Below, in pieces: positions 1 through 7,644 of a DNA stretch of 26,689 bases. Under the pieces are notes generated by a model that saw only the letters and a list, made by a program, of their open reading frames with translations, was not told where the DNA came from and ran no database searches. Source of the stretch: Haloferacaceae archaeon PL-Br10_E2g29 (GTDB taxonomy: Archaea > Halobacteriota > Halobacteria > Halobacteriales > Haloferacaceae); the NCBI GenBank assembly GCA_001563965.1, contig LKMS01000002.1:1-26689 (forward strand), written 5' to 3'. Numbering within the stretch: the stretch's first letter is position 1; each line of letters begins with the position of its first letter. Position numbers and translations under genes: made by a program.

Positions 1-40
1 CAGACAATAACAAATCCGCTTCGTGAATATCGCTCGGCAT
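1..40 (-). CDS. Possible 5' end of a gene running off the left edge
   Basis: On the minus strand an ATG at base 40 opens a frame that stays open to the window edge, reading MPSDIHEADLLLS. AT-rich sequence upstream (about 50-80) contains TATA-like words at a plausible distance for a short-leader haloarchaeal transcript. Thirteen codons are too few to identify a family, and TTA/TTG leucine codons are not typical of the window. It may be a real gene start or chance; the remainder lies outside the window. Confidence 0.25.
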   Translation of the reverse strand, partial: MPSDIHEADLLLS

Positions 41-138
41 TGTGATCCTAAAACTATAGCTAGCTAACATAAAGAATGTGCATGATGAACAATGGTTCAG
101 TGGCCGTCAAAGCCGAAACACCGCATCGATATCGGGTG

Positions 139-606
139 CTACGGGGCGTGTAGTGCGGCTGTTTCGATCGAAGCGAGACCGACGACACACCAGGCGTTGC
201 CACGAGAGCCGACCCGACGCAGGTGGAGGCCAAGTCTGTCGCCGGACGCGGCGTCCGCAAGCGAGCGCTGCAACGACTCGTTCGCAATGGCCACGATCTG
301 ATACGTTCGATGCGTTTCGACCGCCGAGACGGTCAGCGCGCCGTGGCGGTTCAGCGGTTCAACGACTCGGCAAAGGATCTCAACGGGCTGGCGATTCGAA
401 GCGGTCTCGCTTCGGCACCCGTGATCGTCGGCTACGGCGTTGGCGTCGCCAACCGACACGTCAGCGGTGGCTGTCGGCTCGGCATCGCCGGTCACGGGTG
501 GTTCGGTCGTCAGGTCAGCGGCAGCCGTCAACGCAGAACTGTCGTGTTCACGGTGTGATCGATCCGTCGACGAGAAGCCCGACGGAATCGTCATATTATC
601 AGTCAT
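139..606 (-). CDS. Uncharacterised haloarchaeal small protein, low-complexity N-terminus
   Basis: Protein of 155 residues of unknown function. Residues 1-70 are Thr/Ala/Asp-rich and probably disordered. Residues 72-145 look like a small folded domain, with features such as NRHGALTVSAVETHRTY and LHLRRVGSRGNAW. This resembles short haloarchaeal domains of unknown function with a 'hydrophobic-RHGA-TV... RVGxRGNxW' pattern (possibly DUF7999-like, not certain). No signal peptide, membrane segment or cofactor motif is seen. The ATG at 606 is preferred over an upstream in-frame extension because a TATA-like element sits about 30 bases before it, inside the gap to the epimerase gene; ATG at 594 is the alternative. 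It lies downstream of the epimerase on the same strand but probably has its own promoter. Confidence 0.6.
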   Translation of the reverse strand: MTDNMTIPSGFSSTDRSHREHDSSALTAAADLTTEPPVTGDAEPTATADVSVGDANAVADDHGCRSETASNRQPVEILCRVVEPLNRHGALTVSAVETHRTYQIVAIANESLQRSLADAASGDRLGLHLRRVGSRGNAWCVVGLASIETAALHAP

Positions 607-630
607 GTACTGCGGTCTGAGCCGATGTGT

Positions 631-643
631 CCTAAGTATACAC
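631..643 (-). promoter_or_regulatory. TATA-like promoter element for the 155-residue gene
   Basis: On the minus strand the sequence reads GTGTATACTTAGG, centred about 31 bases before the ATG at 606. That spacing is what a leaderless or near-leaderless haloarchaeal transcript needs. It is called from sequence and position only. Confidence 0.4.
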
Positions 644-646
644 ACC

Positions 647-1564
647 CTACTGAGACTCTCTGAGCGTTTCAAGTCCCGAACGGAGATCCACGGCCGGCTC
701 GTAGCCAAGATCAGCCACCGCCCGGCTAATATCTGCGCGACTCGCGCGGATATCGCCCTCACGAGGCTCCCCGTAGACACGTGATGAGTCGCTCCCGACG
801 ACCTCGGCAATCGTGGCTGCCAGCGCGCTGACCGTCACCGACTCGCCAGTCGCAATGTTGTAGGCGGTGCCGACGGCGTCGGTTTCGGCGGCCAGTCGGT
901 TCGCGCGAACCACATCGTCGATATGGACGAAATCGCGGGTCTGTTCGCCATCGCCGTTGATTGTGATCGGCTCGTCCGCTCGTGCCTGCTGGAAAAATAC
1001 GTCGATAACCGCCGAGTAGTCGCCGCCGGCCTGTCCGGGGCCATAGACGTTGAAGTAGCGGAGGGCGACGGTTTCGAGCCCATACAGCTCGTGGTAGAGC
1101 CGGACGTAGTGATCGACCGCGAGTTTGTCCAACCCGTACGGCGAGGTGGGTTCGAGCCGGTCGGTTTCGGTTATTGGGACACTGTCAGGTTCGCCGTAGA
1201 TTGCTGCGCTCGAGGCGACGACGACACGGGCGTCGTGACGGCGGGCGGCCTCGAGAATCCGAAGCGTCCCCGTCACGTTGACTGTGTGGCTCTCAACCGG
1301 TCGGGCGACGGAGTCTTTGACAGCGACGAGCGCAGCCTGATGAAAGATGACGTCGACGCCGGCGACCGCCTCCTCGACGACCGCTGGCTCGCGAATGTCG
1401 CCCTCGATGAGTGTTACTCCCGGCGGCACCTCACCCTCCGTGTCGCTGTCGAGGACCCGGACAGCCGTTTCGTCGCGGAGCGACTCGACAAGCGCGCCGC
1501 CAATAAACCCCAGTCCGCCGGTGATAAGCACCGTGTCATGGGCCAAACCCGTGTCAGTCTCCAT
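647..1564 (-). CDS. NAD-dependent epimerase/dehydratase, UDP-glucose 4-epimerase-like
   Basis: Extended short-chain dehydrogenase/reductase of 305 residues, cytoplasmic, expected to interconvert UDP-sugars at C4 for surface glycan synthesis. Seen directly: the NAD-binding glycine motif TGGLGFIGG at residues 15-23; Asp39 (VLDSD) at the end of beta-2; the catalytic set SS at 118-119 with YxxxK at Tyr143 and Lys147 (SPYGLDK); and the family signature YFNVYGPGQ near 170-178. The length matches archaeal GalE-like proteins. The ATG at 1564 places the Rossmann strand near the N-terminus; ATG at 1591 adds nine residues. Exact substrate (UDP-Glc/Gal, UDP-GlcNAc/GalNAc or a uronate) cannot be read from the sequence. 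The dehydratase-type TDE active site is absent; the TSPYG context fits epimerases. Confidence 0.88.
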   Translation of the reverse strand: METDTGLAHDTVLITGGLGFIGGALVESLRDETAVRVLDSDTEGEVPPGVTLIEGDIREPAVVEEAVAGVDVIFHQAALVAVKDSVARPVESHTVNVTGTLRILEAARRHDARVVVASSAAIYGEPDSVPITETDRLEPTSPYGLDKLAVDHYVRLYHELYGLETVALRYFNVYGPGQAGGDYSAVIDVFFQQARADEPITINGDGEQTRDFVHIDDVVRANRLAAETDAVGTAYNIATGESVTVSALAATIAEVVGSDSSRVYGEPREGDIRASRADISRAVADLGYEPAVDLRSGLETLRESQ

Positions 1565-1665
1565 GTGCCACCAGTCGCCAAACACATCCATTAGTAGCCG
1601 CAGACTGCAGGCAGTCTCGCGTTCCCATCGAGCGGCTACCCACCGCGCAGTCGGCTGGTAGGTGT

Positions 1666-1675
1666 TGTATAACAA
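1666..1675 (+). promoter_or_regulatory. TATA-like element upstream of the DUF7511-like gene
   Basis: TGTATAACAA is centred about 35 bases before the ATG at 1706, giving a predicted leader of under 10 bases. On the opposite strand the same bases (TTGTTATACA) could serve the epimerase gene, but that would leave a leader of roughly 50-80 bases. Confidence 0.4.
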
Positions 1676-1705
1676 TGTCTGGGTGGTGCGCACGCACCGA
1701 CAGTG

Positions 1706-1885
1706 ATGTCCAGGACCGATGCGCAATCCAGCCGGCTGCCGCAGCTCGAAGCAACTATTGTGCGAGGCGACGACGGCACCGACGAGTGTACGTTGCACCC
1801 GGCTGTCCCGATCAGCGGCCGGCTGACCACCGAATGGATCACCGCTTCGAGCGGGTCGTTTTACTCATTGGCCGCCTGGCGCTGA
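1706..1885 (+). CDS. Small haloarchaeal protein, DUF7511-like
   Basis: Protein of 59 residues. Its core matches a pattern I recognise from many short haloarchaeal proteins: a beta-strand pair around 'DECTLYP', then 'LTTEWITA' and a C-terminal 'SFxSLxxxR'. Here this appears as GTDECTLHPAV, GRLTTEWITASSGSFYSL and a terminal Arg. Function is unknown. A GTG codon directly precedes the ATG and would add one residue. The well-placed TATA-like element at 1666-1675 supports a real transcript. It is transcribed divergently from the epimerase and lies upstream of glmS on the same strand, separated from it by 377 bases. Family assignment is from memory of the pattern and needs a profile search. Confidence 0.6.
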   Translation: MSRTDAQSSRLPQLEATIVRGDDGTDECTLHPAVPISGRLTTEWITASSGSFYSLAAWR

Positions 1886-2262
1886 CAACGGTAGAAGGCG
1901 ATCCGCGGCGCTCCACGCAGAGCGCTGAAACCGGCCACGGGTATCCTGCTGGTTGGGGTCGATTGCAGTGTAGGCGACACCGTGAGCCACAGCGATCGAA
2001 CGTGGTCAACTACCAGCAAGTATCGCTCCACCACTGGATGAGTACACACACCATACTGGCCATCACCACTGACGAACGGTCGCCAATCGGTTCATAACAA
2101 TGGGTGTCTCGGCCCCCTGAGTGGTATGCGACGTAGATACGCGCATAACGATACCGAGCGCAGCCCAGCCGGGAAACCCACCGACAGCCCGCCAACACCG
2201 ACTCGGCGCGGGCGGCAGTCGCGGGTCGATCACGTTGCCAACCCATCAGGAGTGATGACCTA
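1886..2262 (+). other. 377-base gap before glmS with candidate promoters and a long leader
   Basis: No convincing coding sequence is seen here. Two TATA-like words, TTCATAACAA (about 2091-2100) and GCGCATAACG (about 2141-2150), could start a glmS transcript with an untranslated leader of roughly 90-140 bases. That would be long for a haloarchaeon. A Shine-Dalgarno-like sequence occurs just before glmS. No known riboswitch fold was recognised. Confidence 0.4.
2248..2256 (+). promoter_or_regulatory. Shine-Dalgarno-like site before glmS
   Basis: AGGAGTGAT closely resembles the complement of the archaeal 16S rRNA 3' end (AGGAGGTGAT) and lies a few bases before the glmS ATG at 2263. Because haloarchaeal genes with short leaders usually lack such a site, it supports a leadered glmS mRNA and fixes the start codon. 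Confidence 0.5.
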
Positions 2263-4074
2263 ATGTGTGGGATTACCGCCCGGGTCGGCACCGACGGCTC
2301 GCTCGGCCCTCTGTTGGATAGCCTCAAACGGTTGGAGTACCGCGGCTATGACTCGGCAGGCATCGCCGTGCAGAACGGCGCTGGCATCTCGATCAACAAA
2401 TGCAAAGGCGAGGTGAGCGCCCTCGAGGACGCGCTTGCGACCGTTAGCCACGACGGCCCGATCGGCATCGGCCACACCCGCTGGAGCACCCACGGCTCGC
2501 CAAGCGACGTCAACGCCCACCCACACACGGGCAACGACGGACGCGTTGCAGCCGTCCACAACGGCATTATTGAGAACTACGTCGAGCTCCGCGAAGAGCT
2601 TACCGAGCGCGGCTCTCGGTTCACCAGCGAGACCGACACTGAGGTCATTCCCCACCTCGTCGAGGAACGACTCGCCGCCGGCGACGACCCCGAAACCGCG
2701 TTTCGAACCGCGATAGATCGGCTTGAAGGAAGCTACGCAATCGCGGTGATTATCGACGACGAGCCGGCCGTGTACGCGACGCGCAACGGCTCGCCACTGG
2801 TGATCGGCGTCGGCGACGATGCACGGTATCTCGCCAGCGACGTGCCGGCGTTTCTGCACCGCACCGATCAAGTCGTCTATCTCGAAGACGACGACGTGGT
2901 TGTGCTCACCGCGGACGATCATCGAATCACCGACCTGCGGGGAACCCCGATCACCCGACCGATCGAAACCGTCGACTGGGATCCCGAGGATGCCGAAAAA
3001 GGGAGCTACGACCACTACATGCTCAAGGAGATCCACGAGCAGCCGATGGCGCTCAGACAGACGCTCCACGGCCGGATCGGCGACGACGATGTCGATCTCG
3101 AATCGTTCCCGCCGGGCACGTTCGAGGAGGTCGACCGCGTCCGACTGCTGGCCTGTGGAACCTCGTATCACGCCGGCATGTACGGCGAGTGGTTGCTCTC
3201 GAACAACGGGGTCGACGCCAACACGTTCATCGCGAGCGAGTATTCGGCGTATCCGGCCCCAGTCGACGAGTCGACACTGGTGATCGGCGTCACCCAAAGC
3301 GGCGAGACGGCAGACACGCTAGAGGCGCTGTCGGCGGCTCGAGAGCAGGGCGCACGGACGCTCGCGGTGACCAACGTGATCGGGTCGACGGCGGCACGAA
3401 CCTGTGACGATGCGTTGTTCATCCGGGCAGGCCCCGAGATCGGCGTGGCGGCAACGAAAACGTTCTCCTCGCAGGTCGCTGCGTTGGTGTTGCTCACCGA
3501 ACGACTCGTCCGCGATATGACTGGCGAACCGACGACCGACTACGAAACCCGGTTCGACGCACTCGAGTCGCTTCCCGACCACGTCGAGTCGGTCGTCAAC
3601 GGGACGCAGGCGGCCAGCATCAGTCAGCGTTGGTTGGGTGACAGCGGGCACTTCTTTATTGGCCGCGGCGGCGCCTACTCGGTCGCCCTTGAGGGTGCGC
3701 TCAAATTCAAGGAGATCACCTACGAACACGCCGAAGGCTTTGCCGCAGGCGAACTCAAACACGGCCCGCTCGCGCTCGTCACGCCCGAAACGCCGGTGTT
3801 TGCCGTTGGAACGGGCCACCACCAGAGCCGGCTCGAAAGCAACGTCAACGAGATTCAAAGCCGCGGCGCCCCCGTTGTCGTCGTCGCCCCACGAACGGCG
3901 ACCCGCCTCGTCGACACCGCCGACGAGTTCCTGCCGGTGCCGGCGACCCATCCGGATCTCGTCGCCATTCTCGCGAACGTCCAGCTCCAACTGATCGCCT
4001 ACCACGCGGCAAACGAGATGGACCGCTCGATCGACAAGCCGCGAAACCTCGCGAAAAGCGTGACTGTCGAGTAG
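2263..4074 (+). CDS. glmS: Glutamine--fructose-6-phosphate transaminase (isomerizing)
   Basis: Cytoplasmic enzyme of 603 residues that makes glucosamine-6-phosphate from fructose-6-phosphate and glutamine, the entry step to UDP-GlcNAc and other amino sugars. The N-terminal class II glutamine amidotransferase domain (about 1-220) begins MCGITARVG. Cys2 becomes the nucleophile after Met removal, and HTRWSTHG and the HNGIIENY motif are present. Two SIS domains follow: the first (about 285-410) has LLACGTSYHAG (Cys298-Gly299-Thr300-Ser301) and TQSGETADT, and the second (about 450-590) has the conserved ELKHGPLALV (Glu497-Pro502). The C-terminus KPRNLAKSVTVE is typical of GlmS. Length matches the family. 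It stands alone on the plus strand, but its product supplies the nucleotide-sugar enzymes further along the window. Confidence 0.97.
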   Translation: MCGITARVGTDGSLGPLLDSLKRLEYRGYDSAGIAVQNGAGISINKCKGEVSALEDALATVSHDGPIGIGHTRWSTHGSPSDVNAHPHTGNDGRVAAVHNGIIENYVELREELTERGSRFTSETDTEVIPHLVEERLAAGDDPETAFRTAIDRLEGSYAIAVIIDDEPAVYATRNGSPLVIGVGDDARYLASDVPAFLHRTDQVVYLEDDDVVVLTADDHRITDLRGTPITRPIETVDWDPEDAEKGSYDHYMLKEIHEQPMALRQTLHGRIGDDDVDLESFPPGTFEEVDRVRLLACGTSYHAGMYGEWLLSNNGVDANTFIASEYSAYPAPVDESTLVIGVTQSGETADTLEALSAAREQGARTLAVTNVIGSTAARTCDDALFIRAGPEIGVAATKTFSSQVAALVLLTERLVRDMTGEPTTDYETRFDALESLPDHVESVVNGTQAASISQRWLGDSGHFFIGRGGAYSVALEGALKFKEITYEHAEGFAAGELKHGPLALVTPETPVFAVGTGHHQSRLESNVNEIQSRGAPVVVVAPRTATRLVDTADEFLPVPATHPDLVAILANVQLQLIAYHAANEMDRSIDKPRNLAKSVTVE

Positions 4075-4127
4075 TGACCGCCGCGTTCGCCAGCGGCCCG
4101 TTTTGCGGCCGATGTGCGAGCGATTTG

Positions 4128-4139
4128 CGAAAATAAAAC
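4128..4139 (-). terminator. T-rich terminator for the amphi-Trp/DUF1508 gene
   Basis: On the minus strand this reads as GTTTTATTTTCG, about 45 bases past the stop codon at 4181. Runs of T are the usual archaeal intrinsic termination signal. The plus strand carries a shorter T run (about 4101-4104) that may end glmS, so the convergent gap may terminate both genes. Confidence 0.4.
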
Positions 4140-4180
4140 AACACCCGGCTGCGCGCTGAATCCCCTCGTCGCAAGCGTCG

Positions 4181-4681
4181 TTATTTGCTCGAATCCGTAT
4201 CGATTTCGGCGAGTGGCGCGTTCCGTTTGACGCTCCGGAGCCCTTTCAGCGCGTTATGTTTCTGCGTGTGCCCCTCGGCACCGGTTGCGAGGATGTTCCC
4301 GTTTCGGTGGACTAACCGCCAGCGCCACTCGTCGCCGCGGTCGCGGAACACCTCGAACCGTGCCTGCCGGTCGGGCTGTGCGGCCGGGCTGATCGGCGGC
4401 TCGTCGACCCGCTCGTCCGCGTCGGCCAGCGCGTCGATAGCGGCGGCGATCGCGTCGAGGTCGGTTCCGGCCCACTCCATCTCGATTTCGACCTCGACTT
4501 CCCCGTCTTCGGTTCCAAACTCCAGTTCCAAATCAACCTCGTCCGGCACCGCGATCGCAACGGTTTCCGCACCGTGTCCGAAGCGAACCGTGCCAGCAGC
4601 GAGCTCGTCTGCAAGAACGCTAAGCAGCGCCGCAACCTCGTCGCGACCGGCCGTGCGTTCGTACGTGTAGTGTGAAGCCAT
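4181..4681 (-). CDS. HVO_2922-type protein: amphi-Trp domain plus DUF1508 (YegP-like)
   Basis: Protein of 166 residues with two recognisable small domains. Residues 1 to about 85 form an amphi-Trp domain, with a helix rich in Leu/Ala followed by alternating acidic and hydrophobic beta-strands ending VEVEIEMEW. Residues 107-157 form a single DUF1508/YegP-like unit, FEVFRDRGDEWRWRLVHRNG with GNILATGAEG and a KHNALKGLRSVK helix. The combination is characteristic of haloarchaeal HVO_2922-family proteins. Biochemical function is unknown; YegP-like domains are small dimeric beta-alpha folds. The ATG at 4681 starts directly at the conserved domain, so an upstream in-frame extension was rejected. Confidence 0.85.
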   Translation of the reverse strand: MASHYTYERTAGRDEVAALLSVLADELAAGTVRFGHGAETVAIAVPDEVDLELEFGTEDGEVEVEIEMEWAGTDLDAIAAAIDALADADERVDEPPISPAAQPDRQARFEVFRDRGDEWRWRLVHRNGNILATGAEGHTQKHNALKGLRSVKRNAPLAEIDTDSSK

Positions 4682-4793
4682 ACCGAATGAACACCGGCGG
4701 AGCCAATAGGTATGTGGGGCAAACACGGCAGTCACCGGACGCGAAGACCCGAAAGAACCGCCGTCGACGACGGTACGGCCGTTGTCGCGGTCG

Positions 4794-5732
4794 TCAGCCG
4801 TCTCCGTCCTCGGTTGTCTCGCGAGACACCCGGATTCGGCCGTGTAACTCGCGCTCAGCGGGCGGACTAATCGTGAGGCCGACCGTCTCGAAGCGGCGCT
4901 TGATCGCTTTGGCGTATGCCGACCGGGCGGCGAAAATGTCGCGACGGGCGGGATCTTCGATCCAGTAGTGAATACGGAGTATCACCGCATCACCGCCGAG
5001 TTCGTCGACGTAGGCTGTCGGGGCCGGTTTCGCGAGTATCAGCTCCATCGAGGTCGCCACGTCCTCGAGCTGTGCAATCGCCTCGTCAACGTCCTCGTCG
5101 TAGGCGAGCCCAATCTCCTGGATAATGCGGTGACTCCCCCGGCCGTAAGGCCGGACGAGTTGGTTGCTCGTCAGGATCGTGTTCGGAATCGTCACCAACT
5201 CGCCATCGGGCGTCTCGACGCGAGTGACCCTGAGCGCGATCGATTGGACGATCCCTTCGCCCTCCGACCACTCGATGTAGTCGCCGACGTTGAACTCCGG
5301 ATCGAGCACGAGCGCAACGCCGCTGACGAGCGATCCGATAACCTCTCTCGCCGCAATACCGATGGCCAGCGCGACCGCACTGACGACGAGGGCGGAGTCG
5401 CTGAGTATCGGGCCGTAGCCGGCAACGGTGATCCCAACAAGAAAGGCAACCAACACACCGAACAGCTGAAAGTAGCGGACGACGGCGACTCGAAGTGTGG
5501 GGTTGTTCCGATTCCGTCGCCGAACCACCCGTTCGAGTGTGGGCTGAATGAGAATACGGGCAAAAAGAACAACGGTGAGAAAGCCGAGGGTAAACCACCC
5601 GGCACTGACAAAGAGTGGCCAGTAGTCGACGAGTTCCTCGGGGCCGACCTCGACGGGCGCAGTCGACTGGGAGACGACGACTGCCGAAACTGACGCATCC
5701 AACGCCCGAATGACTCCGGTTTTCAGCACCAT
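4794..5732 (-). CDS. Small-conductance mechanosensitive channel, MscS family
   Basis: Membrane channel of 312 residues that opens under membrane tension to release solutes during osmotic downshock. Three hydrophobic helices are visible: about 38-62, 82-104 and a pore-lining third helix at about 112-142 rich in Gly/Ala (SALVVSAVALAIGIAAREVI). These are followed by the MscS beta-domain: FNVGDYIEW (147-155), IVQSIALRVTRVETPDGELVTIPN-type signature (161-184) and TSNQLVRPYG. A mixed alpha/beta cytoplasmic domain runs to about 290, and the tail is acidic. Length and order match compact archaeal MscS proteins. It is transcribed away from the DUF5789 gene and stands apart from its downstream neighbour by 112 bases. 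Confidence 0.92.
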   Translation of the reverse strand: MVLKTGVIRALDASVSAVVVSQSTAPVEVGPEELVDYWPLFVSAGWFTLGFLTVVLFARILIQPTLERVVRRRNRNNPTLRVAVVRYFQLFGVLVAFLVGITVAGYGPILSDSALVVSAVALAIGIAAREVIGSLVSGVALVLDPEFNVGDYIEWSEGEGIVQSIALRVTRVETPDGELVTIPNTILTSNQLVRPYGRGSHRIIQEIGLAYDEDVDEAIAQLEDVATSMELILAKPAPTAYVDELGGDAVILRIHYWIEDPARRDIFAARSAYAKAIKRRFETVGLTISPPAERELHGRIRVSRETTEDGDG

Positions 5733-5860
5733 TGTCTGGGAAGTGGGATTCAGCAGTGAAGGTTAGCCACATCGTTCACCCGAGACCAAGCACACTGGAT
5801 TGTGATCTGCGGCCGTGTTCGAGAGGCCCACAGGAATGGACAAATTGAGCGACAGCGACA

Positions 5861-5903
5861 GGCTGTCGACTATCTGGTCTCCAATTGAGGGGTATCGACA
5901 GCC
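5861..5903. repeat. 9-base perfect inverted repeat upstream of the DUF5789 gene
   Basis: GGCTGTCGA (5861-5869) is repeated as its reverse complement TCGACAGCC (5895-5903), 25 bases apart, ending six bases before the presumed TATA element of the downstream gene. The position suits an operator or a DNA hairpin; no regulator is identified. Confidence 0.5.
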
Positions 5904-5908
5904 ACACC

Positions 5909-5915
5909 GTTATCC
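5909..5915 (+). promoter_or_regulatory. TATA-like promoter element for the DUF5789 gene
   Basis: CGTTATC is centred about 27 bases before the ATG at 5939, consistent with a leaderless transcript starting at or very near the start codon. Confidence 0.4.
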
Positions 5916-5938
5916 GCTCTGCCCTCCGATGTCATTGA

Positions 5939-6271
5939 ATGGCAGACTCCAAACGAGGCCGAGACAAGCAAGCAGACGACAACGCTCGAAGACAGCGAAA
6001 TCGTGACCTAACGGAAAGCCGAAACCGCGCCAATGAGGTCGAACCGATGCGAGACGATCCCGGCAAGCAGCTGGGAGCGCTCGACGACGCACTCGAAACT
6101 CATCAGTATCCAACAACAACGAACACGTTGAGCGAACGCTACGGCGACTACACGGTCGAAACACAGAACGGATACCAATCGGTCAGTGAGGTGTTTGCGC
6201 CACTGGACAACCAAACCTACACCTCCGCTGATGACGTTCGAAGCCACATACAGGGGCTCGTGCGTCGGTAA
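5939..6271 (+). CDS. DUF5789 family haloarchaeal protein
   Basis: Soluble protein of 110 residues. Residues 1-45 are a highly charged Lys/Arg/Glu/Asp helix-rich segment (MADSKRGRDKQADDNARRQ...). Residues 46-110 carry the conserved domain: LGALDDALETHQYPTTTNTL, then YGDYTVETQNG, FAPLDNQTYTSADDV and a final IQGLVRR. This matches my recollection of DUF5789 proteins, widespread in Halobacteria and of unknown function. The pattern 'YP-T---L-E-YGDY-VE' suggests a small helical domain related to other haloarchaeal DUF2795-like folds, which is inference. It is a single gene with its own promoter and an inverted repeat upstream. Confidence 0.8.
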   Translation: MADSKRGRDKQADDNARRQRNRDLTESRNRANEVEPMRDDPGKQLGALDDALETHQYPTTTNTLSERYGDYTVETQNGYQSVSEVFAPLDNQTYTSADDVRSHIQGLVRR

Positions 6272-6432
6272 CGAGAACCGCCGAGTGTATCGAAACCGAA
6301 AAGAAACGCAGTGAAAATCGCCTGCTGGCTTCCCAGAGAGTTTCCCTTCGAACGGAGTTGCGAATACCAGTTGGAACTACTTTTGCAAAGCACGGAAAAC
6401 GCAGATTCCGGTTCCCCGTTTCACAGCCGGTT

Positions 6433-7485
6433 TCACGGATCGTTGGTACCAAACACATCGTCGTGTTTGTGTTCGAGGAGTATAATCGGCCCCATCGCGA
6501 GCGTGTGTTTTGCAACACTCACGATTCGGAGAATGTAGACGGTGAAGACGACGAACGGAGCCACCCCCACGGTGAATCCGAAACTCACGAGCCAGACGAG
6601 GTTGTCCACGCCGAGTGTCCGTCCAGGAACGGTCGTTCCGTCGACGAACAAAACGAAGCCGGTCATCACGAAGAGTGCGGGAATCGCGATGTACAACAGC
6701 GCTCGCGAGAGGGCGATTAGCTCCCACTGAAAGTACAGCGTTTTGAAATGTTCGCGGGCTGGGGCGAACACCGTCAGACTTTCAATAAGGCCGTCGAGGT
6801 AGTCGTTGCTGATCGATTCACAGTATGCGTGTTGCAGCTGTCTTGCGTGGTGAAGCCACAACGAGTAGTTAAAATCGAGCGCGTGCCAGATGACCGCAAA
6901 CGTTCCAAACTGGGCGGTTTGGAGCGATTCCTTGACCGTTTGTGCCTCGTCGACAACGCTGGTCGTGTAGACGGCAACGTCCCGCGACAGGTCGGCGTTG
7001 GCATGCCCGGCGACACTTGCTTCGAGTGCGACGGCTCGGTGTTCGATTCCCGTAAGCAGTTCGTACAGAAATATGGCAGGGTCGGGCGAACTCACACCGG
7101 TCTCAAGCACCTGTTCGACATCCCGTCGAAACTCCATCGCGTCACGCATCCGGGTGTACTGATCGCCCGCCGAACCCAGCTCCTGTGAGAGAACCAGCTG
7201 GTTGATGGTGACGACAATCGCTGTGCCGGTGATAATCGCCCCAATAAACGCCGAAAACAGCGTGTCGATGGTGGCCTGCTCGGCGGCGACCGCTCGAAGC
7301 GGCGTGAGATCGAGAAAACTGAGCGAAACAAGCAACACGAACAACGTCGACAGTATCACACACGAGAGGAGCCAGCGGCTCATCCGCATCCCCACCCACA
7401 GCCGAGCGGCTCGTATTCGCTGCTGAATCGCGCTGACGGCGGATGCGCTCTCGGTCACAACTGCGGTACCGACCGGGAGGTGCAT
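6433..7485 (-). CDS. Uncharacterised four-helix membrane protein
   Basis: Protein of 350 residues, not assigned to a family. Four membrane helices are predicted by eye at about 37-58, 75-98, 256-281 and 296-322. The first pair and the last pair flank a large soluble region (about 100-250) with helical, Glu/Gln/Arg-rich sequence. The second helix reads FIGAIITGTAIVVTINQLVLSQELG, a stretch often seen in haloarchaeal proteins of this topology. The soluble region probably lies inside the cell, given both pairs return to the same side. No enzymatic motif was found. The ATG at 7485 is used; Met33 or Met35 just before the first helix is possible. It stands apart from neighbours on both sides. Confidence 0.75.
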   Translation of the reverse strand: MHLPVGTAVVTESASAVSAIQQRIRAARLWVGMRMSRWLLSCVILSTLFVLLVSLSFLDLTPLRAVAAEQATIDTLFSAFIGAIITGTAIVVTINQLVLSQELGSAGDQYTRMRDAMEFRRDVEQVLETGVSSPDPAIFLYELLTGIEHRAVALEASVAGHANADLSRDVAVYTTSVVDEAQTVKESLQTAQFGTFAVIWHALDFNYSLWLHHARQLQHAYCESISNDYLDGLIESLTVFAPAREHFKTLYFQWELIALSRALLYIAIPALFVMTGFVLFVDGTTVPGRTLGVDNLVWLVSFGFTVGVAPFVVFTVYILRIVSVAKHTLAMGPIILLEHKHDDVFGTNDP

Positions 7486-7644
7486 AATAATGCAGCGCGT
7501 ATGGCTTCTATTCAGTGCGTACCGGTGGACTACTCCGCTCCGGGCAGTGACAGTCGTCGTGTCCCCGGTCGTCTGGCATGCTGTAACCGGGCTCCAATGG
7601 GGCCTGATCAGCCGGGGTGGGTGAACGCCCGGCGGAGCAGGGGC

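Noticed and set aside
78..620. Plus-strand open frame of about 180 codons at the left end
   Set aside because: Composition is Arg/Ser-rich as expected for an out-of-frame read of the minus-strand gene; no recognisable domain.
1675..2097. Plus-strand frame of 140 codons overlapping the small DUF7511-like gene
   Set aside because: Arg/His-rich shadow; the alternative frame has the family pattern and a better placed TATA element.
2097..2262. glmS ribozyme/riboswitch
   Set aside because: That ribozyme is known from bacteria and its conserved core was not recognisable here.
2260..4005. Long open frames on the minus strand opposite glmS
   Set aside because: They mirror glmS codons in a GC-rich genome (third-position bias keeps antisense frames open), show no family motifs, and glmS is unambiguous.
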